Positions 47,841-60,940 of a stretch of DNA of 64,000 nucleotides are shown here, piece by piece. The stretch's first letter is position 1, and the number at the start of each line of letters is the position of its first letter. The stretch is from Diphasiastrum complanatum (lineage: Eukaryota > Streptophyta > Lycopodiopsida > Lycopodiales > Lycopodiaceae): positions 48,309,688-48,373,687 of the forward strand of contig CM055105.1 of NCBI GenBank assembly GCA_029204225.1. The letters run 5' to 3'. The notes beneath the pieces were generated by a model that made no database searches, was not told where the DNA came from, and saw only the letters and a list, made by a program, of their open reading frames with translations. The translations under genes and the position numbers were made by a program.

Positions 47841-49301
47841 GGTATCAATCATTCAATGACAAGATAGTTCGCGACTGATCAATCGCTTGCTGAGATCTTC
47901 TACATGCGGTGTGGGCCCATAACCCTTGTTAGATTTGTGAAAAATGCAAAAATAAGCTTGGTAGAGGCCAAAAATCATGTATATAGGATGATTACACACG
48001 TGTGGAGCCTGTTCCCACGTGTTAAAATAGTGTACTTGTCATGTACCATAATCATATAGGTTGTACATATGATTTAATTCAAGAGTCTAGTGGCTAAAAA
48101 GGCCAAAAACTAGTTTTCTAGACATATGACACATGGCATCAATCTATTGATTGCATGAGCCACATCCTTTGGTTAGGTGTCATATCCCATGTGTAGAGGA
48201 CAGCTCACATGTGTGGAATAAGCTGAATTAGGCAAATTTTGACTTCTAGAAGATTTCCAAGTAGATCTCCATATAGAAGGAAAATGGACCAAAAGTGCTC
48301 AAAATAGAAGGTTTTGTCCAAGTGTCAGTTTTGCATGATGAATCATCATATGACAAAGCACCTTCACACATGTGGGATCATAGGGATGATCAGTACCACG
48401 AGCTCTCACTTATTGTATATATAGAGCCACATTTGGCCATAATCAATGTGAGACACCAATCTTGGTTTTGGAAGCAATTTTGAGTGATTCTCTCCATTTG
48501 TCTACATTTGTTTTGATTGTTTTGAGGTTCTATCAATGTGTACTTGATTTTCAGGTTGTAGTCCGTACTCAGACAGTGTTTCACTCTTGTGAAACCATAA
48601 ATTACACTTACCTTCAATTAATGATTGTTCTTGTTAGGATTTTGTGTCTAGAATTGATCTAGATTGATCTTAATCTGAAGTAGATTGATAGATCAAGTAA
48701 TATGACAACCAATCCCTCTTGAGGATCAGATTAGGATCCACTCTTGGTCCTTTTTGTACTTTTTGCACAAGATTCACTATAACGCCTGTGAAATCATGCA
48801 GCAGAGTCATAGAAGAAAGCGATTGCAAGATTGACAAACAAACCAAGAGGCTAATCAAACAAGGCAATTAGAGTGCCAATGCATCGCAGACAGACAAAAG
48901 TGAGGTCATATATTTGAGTATTGAAAATATAGAAATACATAAGGTGTTGATCCCAAACAAAAAAAGGATGCTATTAGAGTTGTGGTTCACACCACTTGAC
49001 ATGCATAAAAAGGAAAAGTTGTTTTATCACGAGTTTGACTAATCTTTTTATCACACTAATGTCCTATGTATTATCTAGTCGTTTTTGCGTGGGTTCTTGG
49101 CATGCTCCATCTGTATGCCAAGAACCTGCTGCTAGCTGTGCTCCTATTCCTCTTGCTCATCGATCTCTGTCATGAGGTAGTTCCCTTCCTTCGGGTAGTT
49201 GTTATCCTTCATTTTCAGCTGACAATGGTCCTTCTTGTCAGAACGATCGTTCCTCTCATGTGTAGCTCCACGATCATCCATTGACTTGTGAACCTTATCA
49301 G
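47841..49301. other. Non-coding stretch with repeated CACGTG-type palindromes
   Basis: No gene recognised. Several ACACGTGT or ACATGTGT palindromes occur between 47655 and 48375. A 12-bp perfect hairpin stem (GGTTCTTGGCAT / ATGCCAAGAACC) lies at 49092-49126. A minus-strand open frame at 49144-49386 begins inside the inverted-repeat arm and is unassigned. Confidence 0.5.
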
Positions 49302-49995
<694 letters not shown>

Positions 49996-50030
49996 CCTTA
50001 ATCCAACAATCAGATGCACACTTTACCAAA

Positions 50031-50745
50031 GAAAACCTGAAAACATGCTACTACTAAATTGTTCATGGCAATTTGGAGGTTGTCCAGTGTCTACTGATGA
50101 TACTTGTGCGATCCATGCGAGAAATTGAAACAAGCAACATTCATGTTCGTCATTAAAAACTTTTTCAAAATCGACAAAGTCCTGGACTGGGGACCTAGAG
50201 TGAGTACACACGATTTTCATGTTTGGAATATTTGCTAGATAATCTAATGTATCTTGCAGAATGCCTTTAATGCCAAAATTCACCATCTCTTAAACTTTTC
50301 ATATTTGTTTTCCTAGTGGGCCTTTTGGGCAGTCTTCTTGGTTACCTTATTAGTTCACAGAGAATTCATGTGAAAGCAATTCGGGTTTTTGAACTTTTAG
50401 AAAGTCAATTAGACACACGCTCGTATGAAGAAAACCTGAGAACATTTGCTATTTCTAAGTATTTCAGAGGTTGTCCAACGTCTATTGATGATACTCATGC
50501 GATCCATGCGAGAAATTGAAAGGAGCCACTTTCAACAACTTTTCCAAAATTGGCAAATTCTTGGACTAGGGACCAGAGTACACGCAATCTTCATCTTAGG
50601 AACAATTGTTGGATGACCTGATGTATCTTGCCAATATTCGCCATCTCTCAATACTTTTCCTATTTGTTTTCCTAGTGGGCCTTTTGAGCATTATGTTGGT
50701 GACCTTAGTAGGTCATAGAGAATCTAGGTGAAAGCAATTCAAGTT
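50031..50745. repeat. Tandem duplication, two copies with a period of about 398 bp
   Basis: Copy 1 starts GAAAACCTGAAAACATGCT at 50031 and copy 2 GAAAACCTGAGAACATTTGCT at about 50429. Shared blocks include GATCCATGCGAGAAATTGAAA, CACCATCTCT/CGCCATCTCT, and TTTGTTTTCCTAGTGGGCC. No gene is recognised in the unit. Confidence 0.8.
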
Positions 50746-50939
50746 TGTAATTAAATTTAGGAAGTCATGGTAGTGGGCTAGCTTTTCGATTGATGTTATC
50801 TACGTGCAAATGTCTCTGGCACATCAGGGAGTTATGAGATTATGGTTAGATATTATGCATTGTAGGAACATAACCATTGCTTTTGCTACTTGTCTATGTC
50901 TTCATCTTTTTGATAAACTGTAGAACAAGACTTGCCACA

Positions 50940-51285
50940 GTAGCTTAACTTTAGTGTACATAATTCTAAAAATTCGGCTCATCTTTTGCTATAGAATTGA
51001 TAGTCTAGAAACTGTTTTCTTCTGCTTCCTTTTGATATCTTTTTTTATTGGTATTTTGTGAATACAAATTTCTAAAATTTGATTACTATGATGTCCATAG
51101 TATTAGAGTAGAAAAATTGCTCTGTTCATCAAAAAAATTTCAAAACAAAAGGTAACCTTAAATTTAGTGTACATAAATCTAAAAATTCAACTCAACTTTT
51201 GCTACAAAATTAATAGTCTAGAAACTATTTTATCACCCTTGCTTTCAATATCTTTCTTTATTGGTATTTTGTAGGAAATACAATG
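50940..51285. repeat. Direct repeat, two copies about 215 bp apart
   Basis: Both copies read TTTAGTGTACATAA(T/A)TCTAAAAATTC, then AGTCTAGAAACT, then TATTGGTATTTTGT. Confidence 0.75.
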
Positions 51286-51399
51286 CTTGTAAGATCTTCC
51301 TGTCAAATATATTCTACAAACTAGATTCCTTCTAATGTTGCATATGACTTGGCAAAACCCAGTTAACTCTTTGCTAAAACTCAATTCCATGCAAATGGA

Positions 51400-52397
51400 T
51401 ATTCAAAGCAAAGTATGATGCTGAAGGAAGACTAAATCAATACAAAGCTAGACTAGTCGCCAAAAGGTTTTTACAAATTCCAGATCTAGATTATTCAGAG
51501 ACCTTCAGTCATGTTGTCAAACATACTAAAATTCGACTTCTACTCTCCTATGTAGCTGCAGCCGATCTTGAAATCCACCACATAGATGTCCTGAAGAGGA
51601 GATCTACATGTCACAACCAGAGAGATACGAGCTCAAGTGTAAGGAGCACCTTGTTTGCAAAATCCACAAGGCTTTGCATGGTTTGAAACAGTCACCAAGA
51701 GCCTGGTTTCATAAAATCAATGCATTTCTAATCGAGAATGGTTCTATTCCAAACTCGACAGACTCGAATGTCTATTGCAAGTCTGTATCAAATTCCTTCA
51801 TAATCATCACTCTTTATGTAGATGATACATTACTATTTAGTGACAATATGAATTTATTGAAGTATACGAAATGCATGCTAGCACAAGAATACAGTATGAC
51901 TGATATGGGTCCACCATTACTGGCTTGGAATCCAAATTCATCAAAATTGATCCAGTAGAAAAATTTATATCAATCAACAATAATATCTCACTAATGTGCT
52001 AGTAAAATATGGAATGACTAACTGCAAATCGAGCTACTTTCCACTGACCCTGGTTTGAAACTATCGAAGGAACAATGTCCTCAAACCGAGGCAGAAAAGG
52101 AGAAAATGAAACAGTATTCATCTCACTCCATCATCGGCTCATTGATGTATGCAATGTTCTGCACACGACCTGATCTTGCATACTCGATCAGTTCACTCAA
52201 CCAGTTTCTATTGAATCCAGGGAAAATTAGGTATCACTACCTTAGAGAAAAAGTGCAAGGCAAAGAAGTGTCATTGGTTTATTGCAGGACATATTTTATG
52301 GCAGCAAATTACTTCACAAAAGCATTATCCAAGGATCATCATATCAGATTTAACGACATGAAGATCCAAGTTTTTTAGGATCCACATTAAGAGGGAG
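51400..52397 (+). pseudogene. Copia C-family reverse transcriptase and RNase H end
   Basis: Pieces in order: RLNQYKARLVAK, DYSETFSHVVKHTKIRLLLS, EEIYMSQPERYELK, LHGLKQSPRAWFHKINAFLI, IITLYVDDTLLFSDNMN, then a jump to LSKEQCPQTEAEKEKMKQYS, SIIGSLMYAMFCTRPDLAYS and YFTKALSKDHHIRFNDM. The sequence then runs into the purine tract AAGAGGGAG. The wording matches copia C where both are preserved (V-D-D-x-L-L-F-S). Much of RNase H is deleted. Confidence 0.8.
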
Positions 52398-53215
52398 TGT
52401 TGGATTTTAATGCTCAGATCCAAAATCCATTCGGTAATGAGCATCCTGAAAAATCTGTCGAAGTCCGATTCCATCGACTAATTCAAAGTCATCGAAGTTT
52501 GAAGTCCAACTTCATCGACTTCGACTTCTCCATGTATATACTCAACCTACTCCATCACTTACTTGACAATCGACATTCCATCACTTGACAACTCGACTTC
52601 ATCGACATTCCATCATCACCCGACTTACATTGACAATTGACTCCATCAACTTATCCAACTCCATCGACATCGACTTCAACACTAACTCCATCAACTCCAT
52701 CGACAACCCGACCTCGTCGACTTACCCGACTTCATTGACACTTCATCAACTCTCAATTAATGCGACTTACTTGACTCCCTCATCAGGGAAAAATAAATCC
52801 ATGTACTATCAGACAACACTGACGGTCCACCTACTTGTACATAGACTTTACTACTTACAAAGACAGTTATCTACTACAAGACGACTCTAATTATTTAAGT
52901 AGGTAGATCCAAAGTATTGAACTGTAAGACATGTAAATAAAGTCTGTATCTTTTAGTCAGTGATTATGCTGATTACATTGATTATGCAACGATTCTCAAC
53001 TGAAGCCAGTTTTAGCGCTACACTGTCTCGGGCTTATGCTTCAAGCTCTTGTACTCATTTCTATCAATTAGAGTGCATTTTTGTCCACACTTCTGTTTTT
53101 GTTCTATTGCACATTGCTACTGTTCATTCATCTTGATCCTTTTGCTGGTAACTGACGCACTTTCGATCCTCAACCATCCGTTGCTAAACTTCCATTGCTA
53201 TTACACATTTCGAAC
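52398..53215 (+). repeat. LTR of copia C family, between two internal regions
   Basis: Begins TGTTGGATTTTAATGCTCAG, a diverged version of the copia C LTR start, and ends near a TTGATATCAGAG primer-binding-like site. Its first 400 bp are a degenerate array of CATCGACTT-like words. Coding sequence of one element precedes it and leader/pol of another follows. Confidence 0.65.
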
Positions 53216-54810
53216 TTGATATCAGAGTTTTGTTTCTATCATATCTCTACTAATCTGATATCAATCAATACTCCCACCAGTATCCCACAATTTTCTGACA
53301 CAAAGAACCCTAATAATGAAGATGAGTGTAATGCATTTATGGTATGTCTATCAACATGAAGAATGGTTTCTCGATTCTAGAGCTATGCAGCATATGACAA
53401 GCCATCAAGAATGGTTCCATGACTATTCAACCTAGAGTACAAAAAAATTTGCTCACCTTGGAGACAACAACTCACACATGATTGAAGGTGAAGGTAATGT
53501 CAAGCTGAGTTTTTAGATTGGTAAATCCAAACTCATTCCAAAAGTTTTGTATGTCCCAAATCTTGTTACAAACCTGCTATTTGTCAATAGAACCACTAAT
53601 TTAGGAAATAGGGTAGAGTTTGGTTCAGACTCATGTAAAATTCTTGATAAGACAGAGTCTTAGCACTTGGAAAAAGGCAAGGATATCTATATAGGCTTAC
53701 TTATTGTTACTCAATGACTAACCATCCTTTAAACAACCCAGTCTTGATATATAATAAATTGATTTGGCATATAGACTAGGGAATTTGAATCATACATCTA
53801 TAGCTAATATGTCCACACATTCTTTGGTTCTTGATCTTGGTTATCGAAGTAACAACTTTGACCCTCCAGCCTGATAAGGTTGTATTATAGGAAAACAGGC
53901 TAGAAGACCTTTTAAATCAAATCAAGAACATGTATCCAAAAATATTTTAGACATAGTTTATTCAGATATATGTGGAAAAACACAAACACCATCATTATTT
54001 GATGCTAAATTCTTTATTCCATTCATCAATGACTATTCAAGGACGAGCTGATGTATATTTCATGAAGCACAAATTTGAAGCCTTCTACTTCTTCAAGATT
54101 TACAAAAGCATGCTGAAGAAAGATCAAAGCTCTAAGGACTAATAGAGGTGCTAAATATATATAGAATACATTCAAAAAGTATTGTTCGATTAATGGGATT
54201 GAACAACAACTTATTGTTTCCTACTCTCCACAATCCAACGGACTTGTTAAAAGAAAGAATAGAACCTTGGTTGAATCTACCAAATGCATGATTGCTCATG
54301 CATCGTTACCTAAATCATTTTCGTAGAAAGCTGTTTTCACAATAGCTTATCTACATAATCGATCTTCAGCCATAGGTCTATCTAATAGTAAGAGCTTGAA
54401 ATCAGTTTTTAAGATTCACTGATGAGTACATTCATTATTTTTCACAAGAGCCAACCACAGTGGATGAAGCACTCACACAGGCTGATTTTGATCTTTGGAA
54501 GGAAGCCATGGATAAAGAATACAACTCTTTGATGAACAACAACACTTGGACTATCATGATATTGCTTGTAGATAGAAAGGTAGTTGATTGTAAATGAATC
54601 TTCAAAATCAAATACAAGGTGGATGAGAGTATCAACATTGTTACTCTCATTTGTTGCTGCTGCTGACCTTGAGGTACATGTACTAACAACATGTCTCAAT
54701 GGAGTTATTGAAGAGAGTATTTATATGATCCAGCCAGAAGGTTACATATTCAATGGCAAGGAGGATCAAGTATGCAAACTCTGTGAAAGAATTCAGATCA
54801 TTGTTGACCC
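53216..54810 (+). pseudogene. Copia element E (protease, integrase and RT relics)
   Basis: The protease region reads S-R-A-M-Q-H-M-T, a changed L-D-S-G-A-S-x-H-M-T. It is followed by DNNSHMIEGEGNVKLSF, KLIPKVLYVPNLVTNLL, a broken integrase and an RT start (TVDEALTQADFDLWKEAMDK, EYNSLMNNNTWT). Gag is missing and stops are frequent. It fades out near 54810. Confidence 0.75.
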
Positions 54811-55220
54811 AAATCCATAAAGGATCTTTGGTCACAAAACAAGCTACTCCACTAATCTTGCCAATGTAGAAAAATCAGCATCTACACACAAAATAGAATG
54901 CAAACTCTAATAGAACTTGATCAAACATGTATCAAAACATAAATAGAAGCTACTTTCTGTACAACAACAATAATGTCAACCATTGAAAAGTTGACACTTC
55001 AATAGCTATAACCCATGTGTCTATTATAGAAAGTCTTTGAAGGGCTACAAGCCATCACTATCTACTCATTACAGTATCCATCCAACAACTGCTTGCCAGT
55101 TCATGAAAAGTGAAGTTCTATTTGTCATTTTCAATTTCTCTTGGAATTTATTGATGCTAAGAGGAAAGGGGGAGGGGGCCTTGAGGCCTTAACTTACAAT
55201 TTCCATTTATCGGTTAAATA

Positions 55221-55224
<4 letters not shown>
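54811..55224. other. Spacer without recognised features
   Basis: AT-rich DNA between the copia E relic and the right (GA)n tract; nothing identified. Confidence 0.5.

Positions 55225-55308
<84 letters not shown>
55225..55308. repeat. (GA)n microsatellite, 84 bp
   Basis: Inner end of the right inverted-repeat arm; mirror of the (CT)n at 49777-49993. Confidence 0.95.
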
Positions 55309-55312
<4 letters not shown>

Positions 55313-55817
55313 TATGCAATTGACATTTACTTTTTTTAAATATTATTAATTACATTCAATTTTCAAATAAATAGATGATGTGAAATTTTTAGGAGCCAAA
55401 GAACTCGAGAATGCATAAGCGCTTGTCTTGGTAATAAAAATGCATCTGCATGAAAGGAAAATAGGTAGATTGTGAATGGCTAGGAAGGTTTCAAAATGCA
55501 AGCCAAGAGATACCCAATGCACATTTGAAGGGCTAGGAAGGTTTCAAAATGGCATGCCAAGAGATATAGAAAATGCACATTTGTGTGAGATATAGAAAAT
55601 GCACATTTGTGTGTGAAATGGGGATGAAGAAAGACTAAATAAAAAGGAACAAGGAACAAATGAGGGGGCTGCTCTTTGTCACTATTTCCTTGTGTGTGAA
55701 ACGAGTGTGTCAAAAGCGCGTTCATCTTTAAATTTCCTTCGAATCTGTCCCTCCTTCCTTCTCAGACTTCGTCTCCTTCTTCTTCTATTTTTATTACATC
55801 GCGTTGCATCCACTCGG
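55309..55817 (+). repeat. Inverted repeat, right arm (upstream of ASR)
   Basis: Reverse complement of 49302-49776. It holds an extra internal duplication of the phrase ATATAGAAAATGCACATTTGTGTG. It ends about 115 bp upstream of the ASR TATA-like box, so it lies in the ASR promoter-proximal region. Confidence 0.85.
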
Positions 55818-55930
55818 TATCACATGGATGGATGCATGATCAACAGTCATTCCAAAGCCGCGCCCCATACTACTATCTTCTTCCTCATTTCCTACAACGC
55901 ATTATACTATAGATCATTCCCATATTAATC

Positions 55931-55940
55931 TATATATAAC
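55931..55940 (+). promoter_or_regulatory. Putative TATA box of the ASR gene
   Basis: TATATATAAC lies about 280 bp upstream of the ASR ATG, leaving room for a long 5' UTR. A second TA-rich run at about 56166-56178 is closer to the ATG and cannot be excluded. Confidence 0.45.
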
Positions 55941-56213
55941 AACGTCTCCGATATTCCTCTCATCTCAACACACATTTCAAGCTTATAAGTCTCATCGCAA
56001 GCTGCTAACAAGACTGCCCACTATCTTAGTCGTCTTGTCTGGGCTGCCTGATTGTGTTTCTGATAGTTTCAATCTACTATATTCTTTCTGCTCCGCATTG
56101 AATTTAATTTTTTTGGCACTCCGTACTTATTTTGCCTTGGCTGTTGGTTCTGTGACGGTGTAATTACATATATATATCTTCAAGGCACCGACAACTACTT
56201 ATCATAGTACAGC

Positions 56214-56750
56214 ATGACTGGAACCCATCATCATGAACATCACGGCTTCCTCCATCACAAGGACAGCGAGCAGGCTGGTAACCATGCGACATCTCACAAC
56301 GCAAAGGAAGAGGTTAAAGCACACAAGCAGAAAAAACACCTCGCAGAAGCAGGGACGCTGGCGGCAGGAGCTTTTGCACTTGTAAGTACTCACATCAATC
56401 AGCACTCTTTCTCATCTTGCTGTGTATAAAATCTCGTAGTTTGACATGGTTCATCTAGATTTTGTTAGGCATCTATGTTTATCGTCTAATGTGCTTGCTG
56501 GAGAGGCACGGTGTTATTATCTGACATGTTTATATGCAATAATTTGCGACGATTGGCCAAACTCATTTAAGTTCTGTTGTGTGAACAGCACGAGAAACAT
56601 GAAGCAAAGAAGCATCCGAAGCAAGCCCACAGGCACAAGGTTGAACAATCCATTGCCGAAGCAGTGACTGTCGGTATGTTGGGTGTTACATTTCATGAGC
56701 GCCACGAAGTGAAACATGCAAAAAAAGAGGCCAAAAAACACCATTTCTGA
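56214..56750 (+). CDS. ASR: ASR (abscisic acid-, stress- and ripening-induced) protein, ABA/WDS family
   Basis: Two exons, 56214-56381 and 56589-56750 (TGA end), encode 109 residues, the usual ASR size. The N-terminus is His-rich ([13 protein letters not shown]), the pattern that binds zinc in known ASR proteins. The ABA/WDS domain follows: [20 protein letters not shown], then [21 protein letters not shown] Lys/His tail ([12 protein letters not shown]) resembles the nuclear-targeting end of the family. The single intron (GTAAGT...ACAG) falls between FAL and HEKHEAKK, inside the domain. ASR proteins are small, hydrophilic, disordered proteins that act as chaperones and sugar- or stress-responsive DNA-binding factors in nucleus and cytosol. 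The frame is intact. The second half is somewhat shortened and reads [15 protein letters not shown] where many ASRs have a Gly/Ala-rich stretch and FHEHHE. Confidence 0.9.
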
Positions 56751-57559
56751 TTCAGCAACATTGAACTCATCACTCTACATATGCGTCTATCAAAATTAAA
56801 TTCCACGACCATTCTCGCAGTTTGATACCGAGATGAGTTTATATGTTGAGATACCTGAGCAGGATGTTAGTAGTGTGTAGAAGATGCTCCTCATTTCTCA
56901 GAGCAAGAGTAGTGTGTCTGGTAACTAAGAACCTGCTGCTATTAGTCAGTATATATATCGTTTTGTGATGTACTCAAAATCATCAGATTTGCTACTATAT
57001 TGTATCTTTTCTCGGGGGATTTTGTGCGCTCAATTGCAAAGTAAAAGCTTTGATTGTTGTTGAAACTTTATTTTTGAGGAAGTTCTTTGATTGATCATAC
57101 CACATATATGTAATGATGTTGCATTGATAGGGAATGGATGCAATCTGAAGATGTGATTGTTTACATAGCAGTAACGGACATATGACTAATAGCACGATAG
57201 TTGGATGCACCCAACCGCTGTCAACAGGGCTCAAAATCAGTGTGAGATCGTTGATAGAATCACGCTTGCCCTTAGAAAAGATGAGTGTGCTTAGACCAAT
57301 GTACGTGATTTGTAGCTGATTAGCTTGTCATAGAACGTTTCTCATGGGTTTTGACAAGATGGAGCAAAAGCATGATTTGGTGAGCAATAACGTGTTTCAA
57401 TAAGCATAAAATTTGTGGCTTACATTTTTCATGAGACTAAGCCAACATGAAAGTAAGATTTTCATATGAGTAAGACACATATGATAATGAGGATTAGACC
57501 TAATGGAAGTTGAGGCAAGTGAACCTCTTTATGAAGTCCAAATGTCAAACACCAAAACC
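56751..57559. other. ASR 3' flank and spacer
   Basis: 3' UTR and intergenic DNA; no second gene seen. Confidence 0.5.
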
Positions 57560-58131
57560 AACAATCAAAAAACCGATATACCTCTTAAACCTGCACCAAA
57601 GAAATCTATTCATGTGCATAAGTTTAAACTTGATTAACAAAGATTTATTGTACGAAGGGGCATGATGACTAGCACTAGTTATAGTTGTGGAGCACCAAGG
57701 ACATTACTCACCATAATGCCTTCAACTAAGGAAACAAATTGGATGTGTACTTCTTTGTGGAAATTGTAAAGGTGAATGACATATTACTTCTAATTGTCCT
57801 AAACCCCAAAAAAAGAATGTGTTGGTCAAGTGTCTTTAACTTGACTTTGAGAACGTATCTCAAAATAATGATGTAGTAGTACAAAGGGTCAGAATATATA
57901 CAAACGAAGCGACATGGCCAAGCGACATTGACTTTCAAGTATACAAAGTCTCTACCATAAGTGAATTTTTTTTTTTTTAAGTCTTGTTAAAAATAAATAG
58001 ATCAATAATCCCTTTCCTCTGTGCAATGTATTGTGCCTATAAGATTCAAGCTCAAAATAAATATTGAGCTCTACTTGATCCAAACTTTGAAATCATAAAG
58101 ATCTATACAAGCATGGTAGTATATGAGGTTC

Positions 58132-58217
<86 letters not shown>

Positions 58218-60346
58218 GAAGAACACAATTGTTGAAAAGAGGCACAATTTTGATTTCGAAAGTTCTCCCAAATTGGAGGGTTACGTATCCAACTATTTTC
58301 TATGACAAGATGGGCTTGGCAACTGATGAAGTCAGTGAGATTTTTTCGTATATAAGTTCTCTAATCATATAGCAAGAGGTGAGCTTTGAGTTTGTAGAGG
58401 AATATCTTAGATCTTTGTCAAATGCGCAATCAAGAAAGGAACAGGAAAAGGTCAAGCTTTAGAAATAAAGCCAAACAGATTGCACTAAGAAGAGAACAAG
58501 CCCTTCATAAGGAAACACACCATAAAAAACAGGAAGACTCACTCTACTGGGCTGCAAAGAATATAAAAAGCCAAATTGGGTGTCTGTAATGGCTTTTCAT
58601 GGAATCAAGGCATTGGCCTTAGTATAATTGCCAAGGCTTCAATTATTCCTTGAAGAAAGGTATCAGTGTGGGAAGAAGTTGGGAATAAGGCATAATATTA
58701 TCAGCAAACACCCCATAGACAATGGATGAATGTGAGCAAAGAGCTATCATTGAAAAAGCAAGGGTTGATTCATGTATTGCAAATATGTCTAATCAATCTT
58801 CAAAGTAAACTTTTCCAAAAAGTGGGACAAATTGTCATTCTTCCTTTGTTCAAGAATGGGGACAAAAGTGAACCATCATAAGAGAACACCTTGGCAAACA
58901 TAGTGAAAAGGAAATTCAACAATTGGCTTGAGTAAAGTGGTTGCACAAGTTAATTAGGAAAGCACTTTGTATGACAAATCATTTAGTCACTTTGAGGGAT
59001 GGAGTAAGAAGGCCACCTTAAAATATTCTCTGTGTTGAACCTTACCAAGAACTTGCTATTAATCAACAAGTTATGGTTGTAACAATCCAAATTACTATCA
59101 AAAGTTTATGATTGCAAAATGGGGAGGAAGGTTTTGGATTCTTATTGCAAAGAATTCATGGATTTATGAAATAAAGTTCCATCATTTGATTCAAAATTGG
59201 CTTTCTAGCAGTTTATCTTATGTTTGCTAGTGGATTAGTAGAACAAATGTATGTGAAATGTGTTTCAATATTTCGATTATCTCGTACAAATCACGAAAAC
59301 CTATGATTCCACAATGGTGACATCCATGAAGCAATTTTAGACTAATCCATCGACATCCAGACCAAAGAAAGGAAGAAACAAGTTCAAGAGAAGACTTAGA
59401 TCAATTTTTTTGATGAGCTAGATCAAATGACATCATAAAAGAGAATGTTATCTCAAGAATTTGACATATCTTGGAGAGGTTGTCTATTTTCTTGGAATCC
59501 AGATTGTAAGAGACAAAATGAAAGATTGTCTGCATTACCTAGCATAGGTATATTTTCAATATGCTTTCAAAATTTCAGTTTATGAATCACAAGCTCGCGT
59601 ATTCTCCCATGGATCCAGGTCTCAAGTTATCCAAAGAGCAATGCCCTCAGACAAAAGAGGAGACGAAATGAACGGATATCCATTCCAGTCAATCATCGAA
59701 CCCCTAATAATGCAATGAGGCCAGATCTTCTTGCATACGTTGTCAGCTCTTTGAGCCAATTCATGGCCAATCTTGGAATGATCCATTGGAGAGCTCTACT
59801 TAGATTCATAAGGTATTTATGAGCTACTATGGACCTATGCATTTGTTGCAGGTAGGTCAACCCAGACGATCTTGGATATATGGATGCGAGTTGGGTAAGT
59901 GATATTGATACATGAATTTGTATTCCTCTTCAACAACGGTTTGATTTCCTGGAATAGCCAAAAGAAAACCTCCATCGCATTGTCCTCAACAGAATTAGAG
60001 TACATTGCAACCACACAGACTACGAAAGAAGCCGTATGGTTGAGAAATTTATTGTTTGATATTAATATGAGACAATATGCTCCTACAACTATTTTGTGTG
60101 ATAATTAAAGTGCGATTGTATTGTCCCTCAATCCTAGATTCCATTCTAGAAACAAGCACATTGAAATCAAGTATCACTACATAAGGAGCAAAATTATTAA
60201 CGAGGAAGTATGTTTAAAATTTTGCAGAACACAGTACATGGCAACAGATATCCTTACAAAGGCATTAAGTCAGGAGGCACACAAGAGTTTTTGTGTAACC
60301 TTGAATTTGTCAATCAAGGCATTCATGAATCCAGATTAAGGGAGGG
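57560..60346 (+). pseudogene. Copia element F (heavily decayed; knuckle and RNase H legible)
   Basis: A gag knuckle reads GNCKGEGHITSNCPKP (about 57755-57805). The middle is not legible and is interrupted by a (CT)n tract at 58137. From about 59480 a decayed RT end (VVYFLGIQI-like) leads to RNase H: LISWNSQKKTSIALSSTELE, YIATTQTTKEAVWLRNLLFD, HIEIKYHYIRSKIINEE and MATDILTKAL. The segment ends in a purine tract (AAGGGAGGG) directly before the LTR. Confidence 0.75.
58137..58216. repeat. (CT)n microsatellite, 80 bp
   Basis: Pure CT run within the copia F relic. Confidence 0.95.
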
Positions 60347-60940
60347 TGTTAGGTTTATTCGTAATCTAATCTAATTCCATTCATGTAGTCCTTATGATTT
60401 GAAGCCTTTGAAGCCCTTTAACTTCATTAACTTTTGCAACTTACTACCCATAAACAACTCGTAAGGAAATCGTAAGATTTCTCATTACGAGTCATTACGA
60501 TCACTTCAATCTCTTAAAATGAACACATAAAGAGTTCGCATTGTAAGTCATAAGTCGAAGTCACTCGTAATGAGCCCGTAAGGAAAGCTGTTATGAGGTA
60601 TTACAACGTTGTTCGTAACAAGCCTTTAAGGAAAGCTGTTACAAGGCTATATGAGAAGGAAATGAACACTTGCGAGAACAACACAAGATGACATCTCTAA
60701 CGGATATTTTACAAGTAGTTTTGACAGACAGTGATGTGCAACTACCATGAGGCTCATGATTGACATTATGGACTAATCCATTCTTTTAATCATGCCTTGT
60801 GATTAAATTGTATATATATAAACACATAGATGCTGAAACACATATATGTCAACAAAGTGAATGCCTTGTACACTCTCTTGTGTTCCAATAAAGCTATTCC
60901 CAGAGAAACTAATTTGTGTCATTGCGTAATTTCTGTTATG
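60347..60940 (+). repeat. Copia F 3' LTR
   Basis: Starts TGTTAGGTTTATTCG after the polypurine tract. It contains a repeated AAGGAAAGCTGTTA phrase, a strong TATA-like TATATATATAAACA at about 60811-60824 and an AATAAA at about 60886. The 3' border is estimated. Confidence 0.65.
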
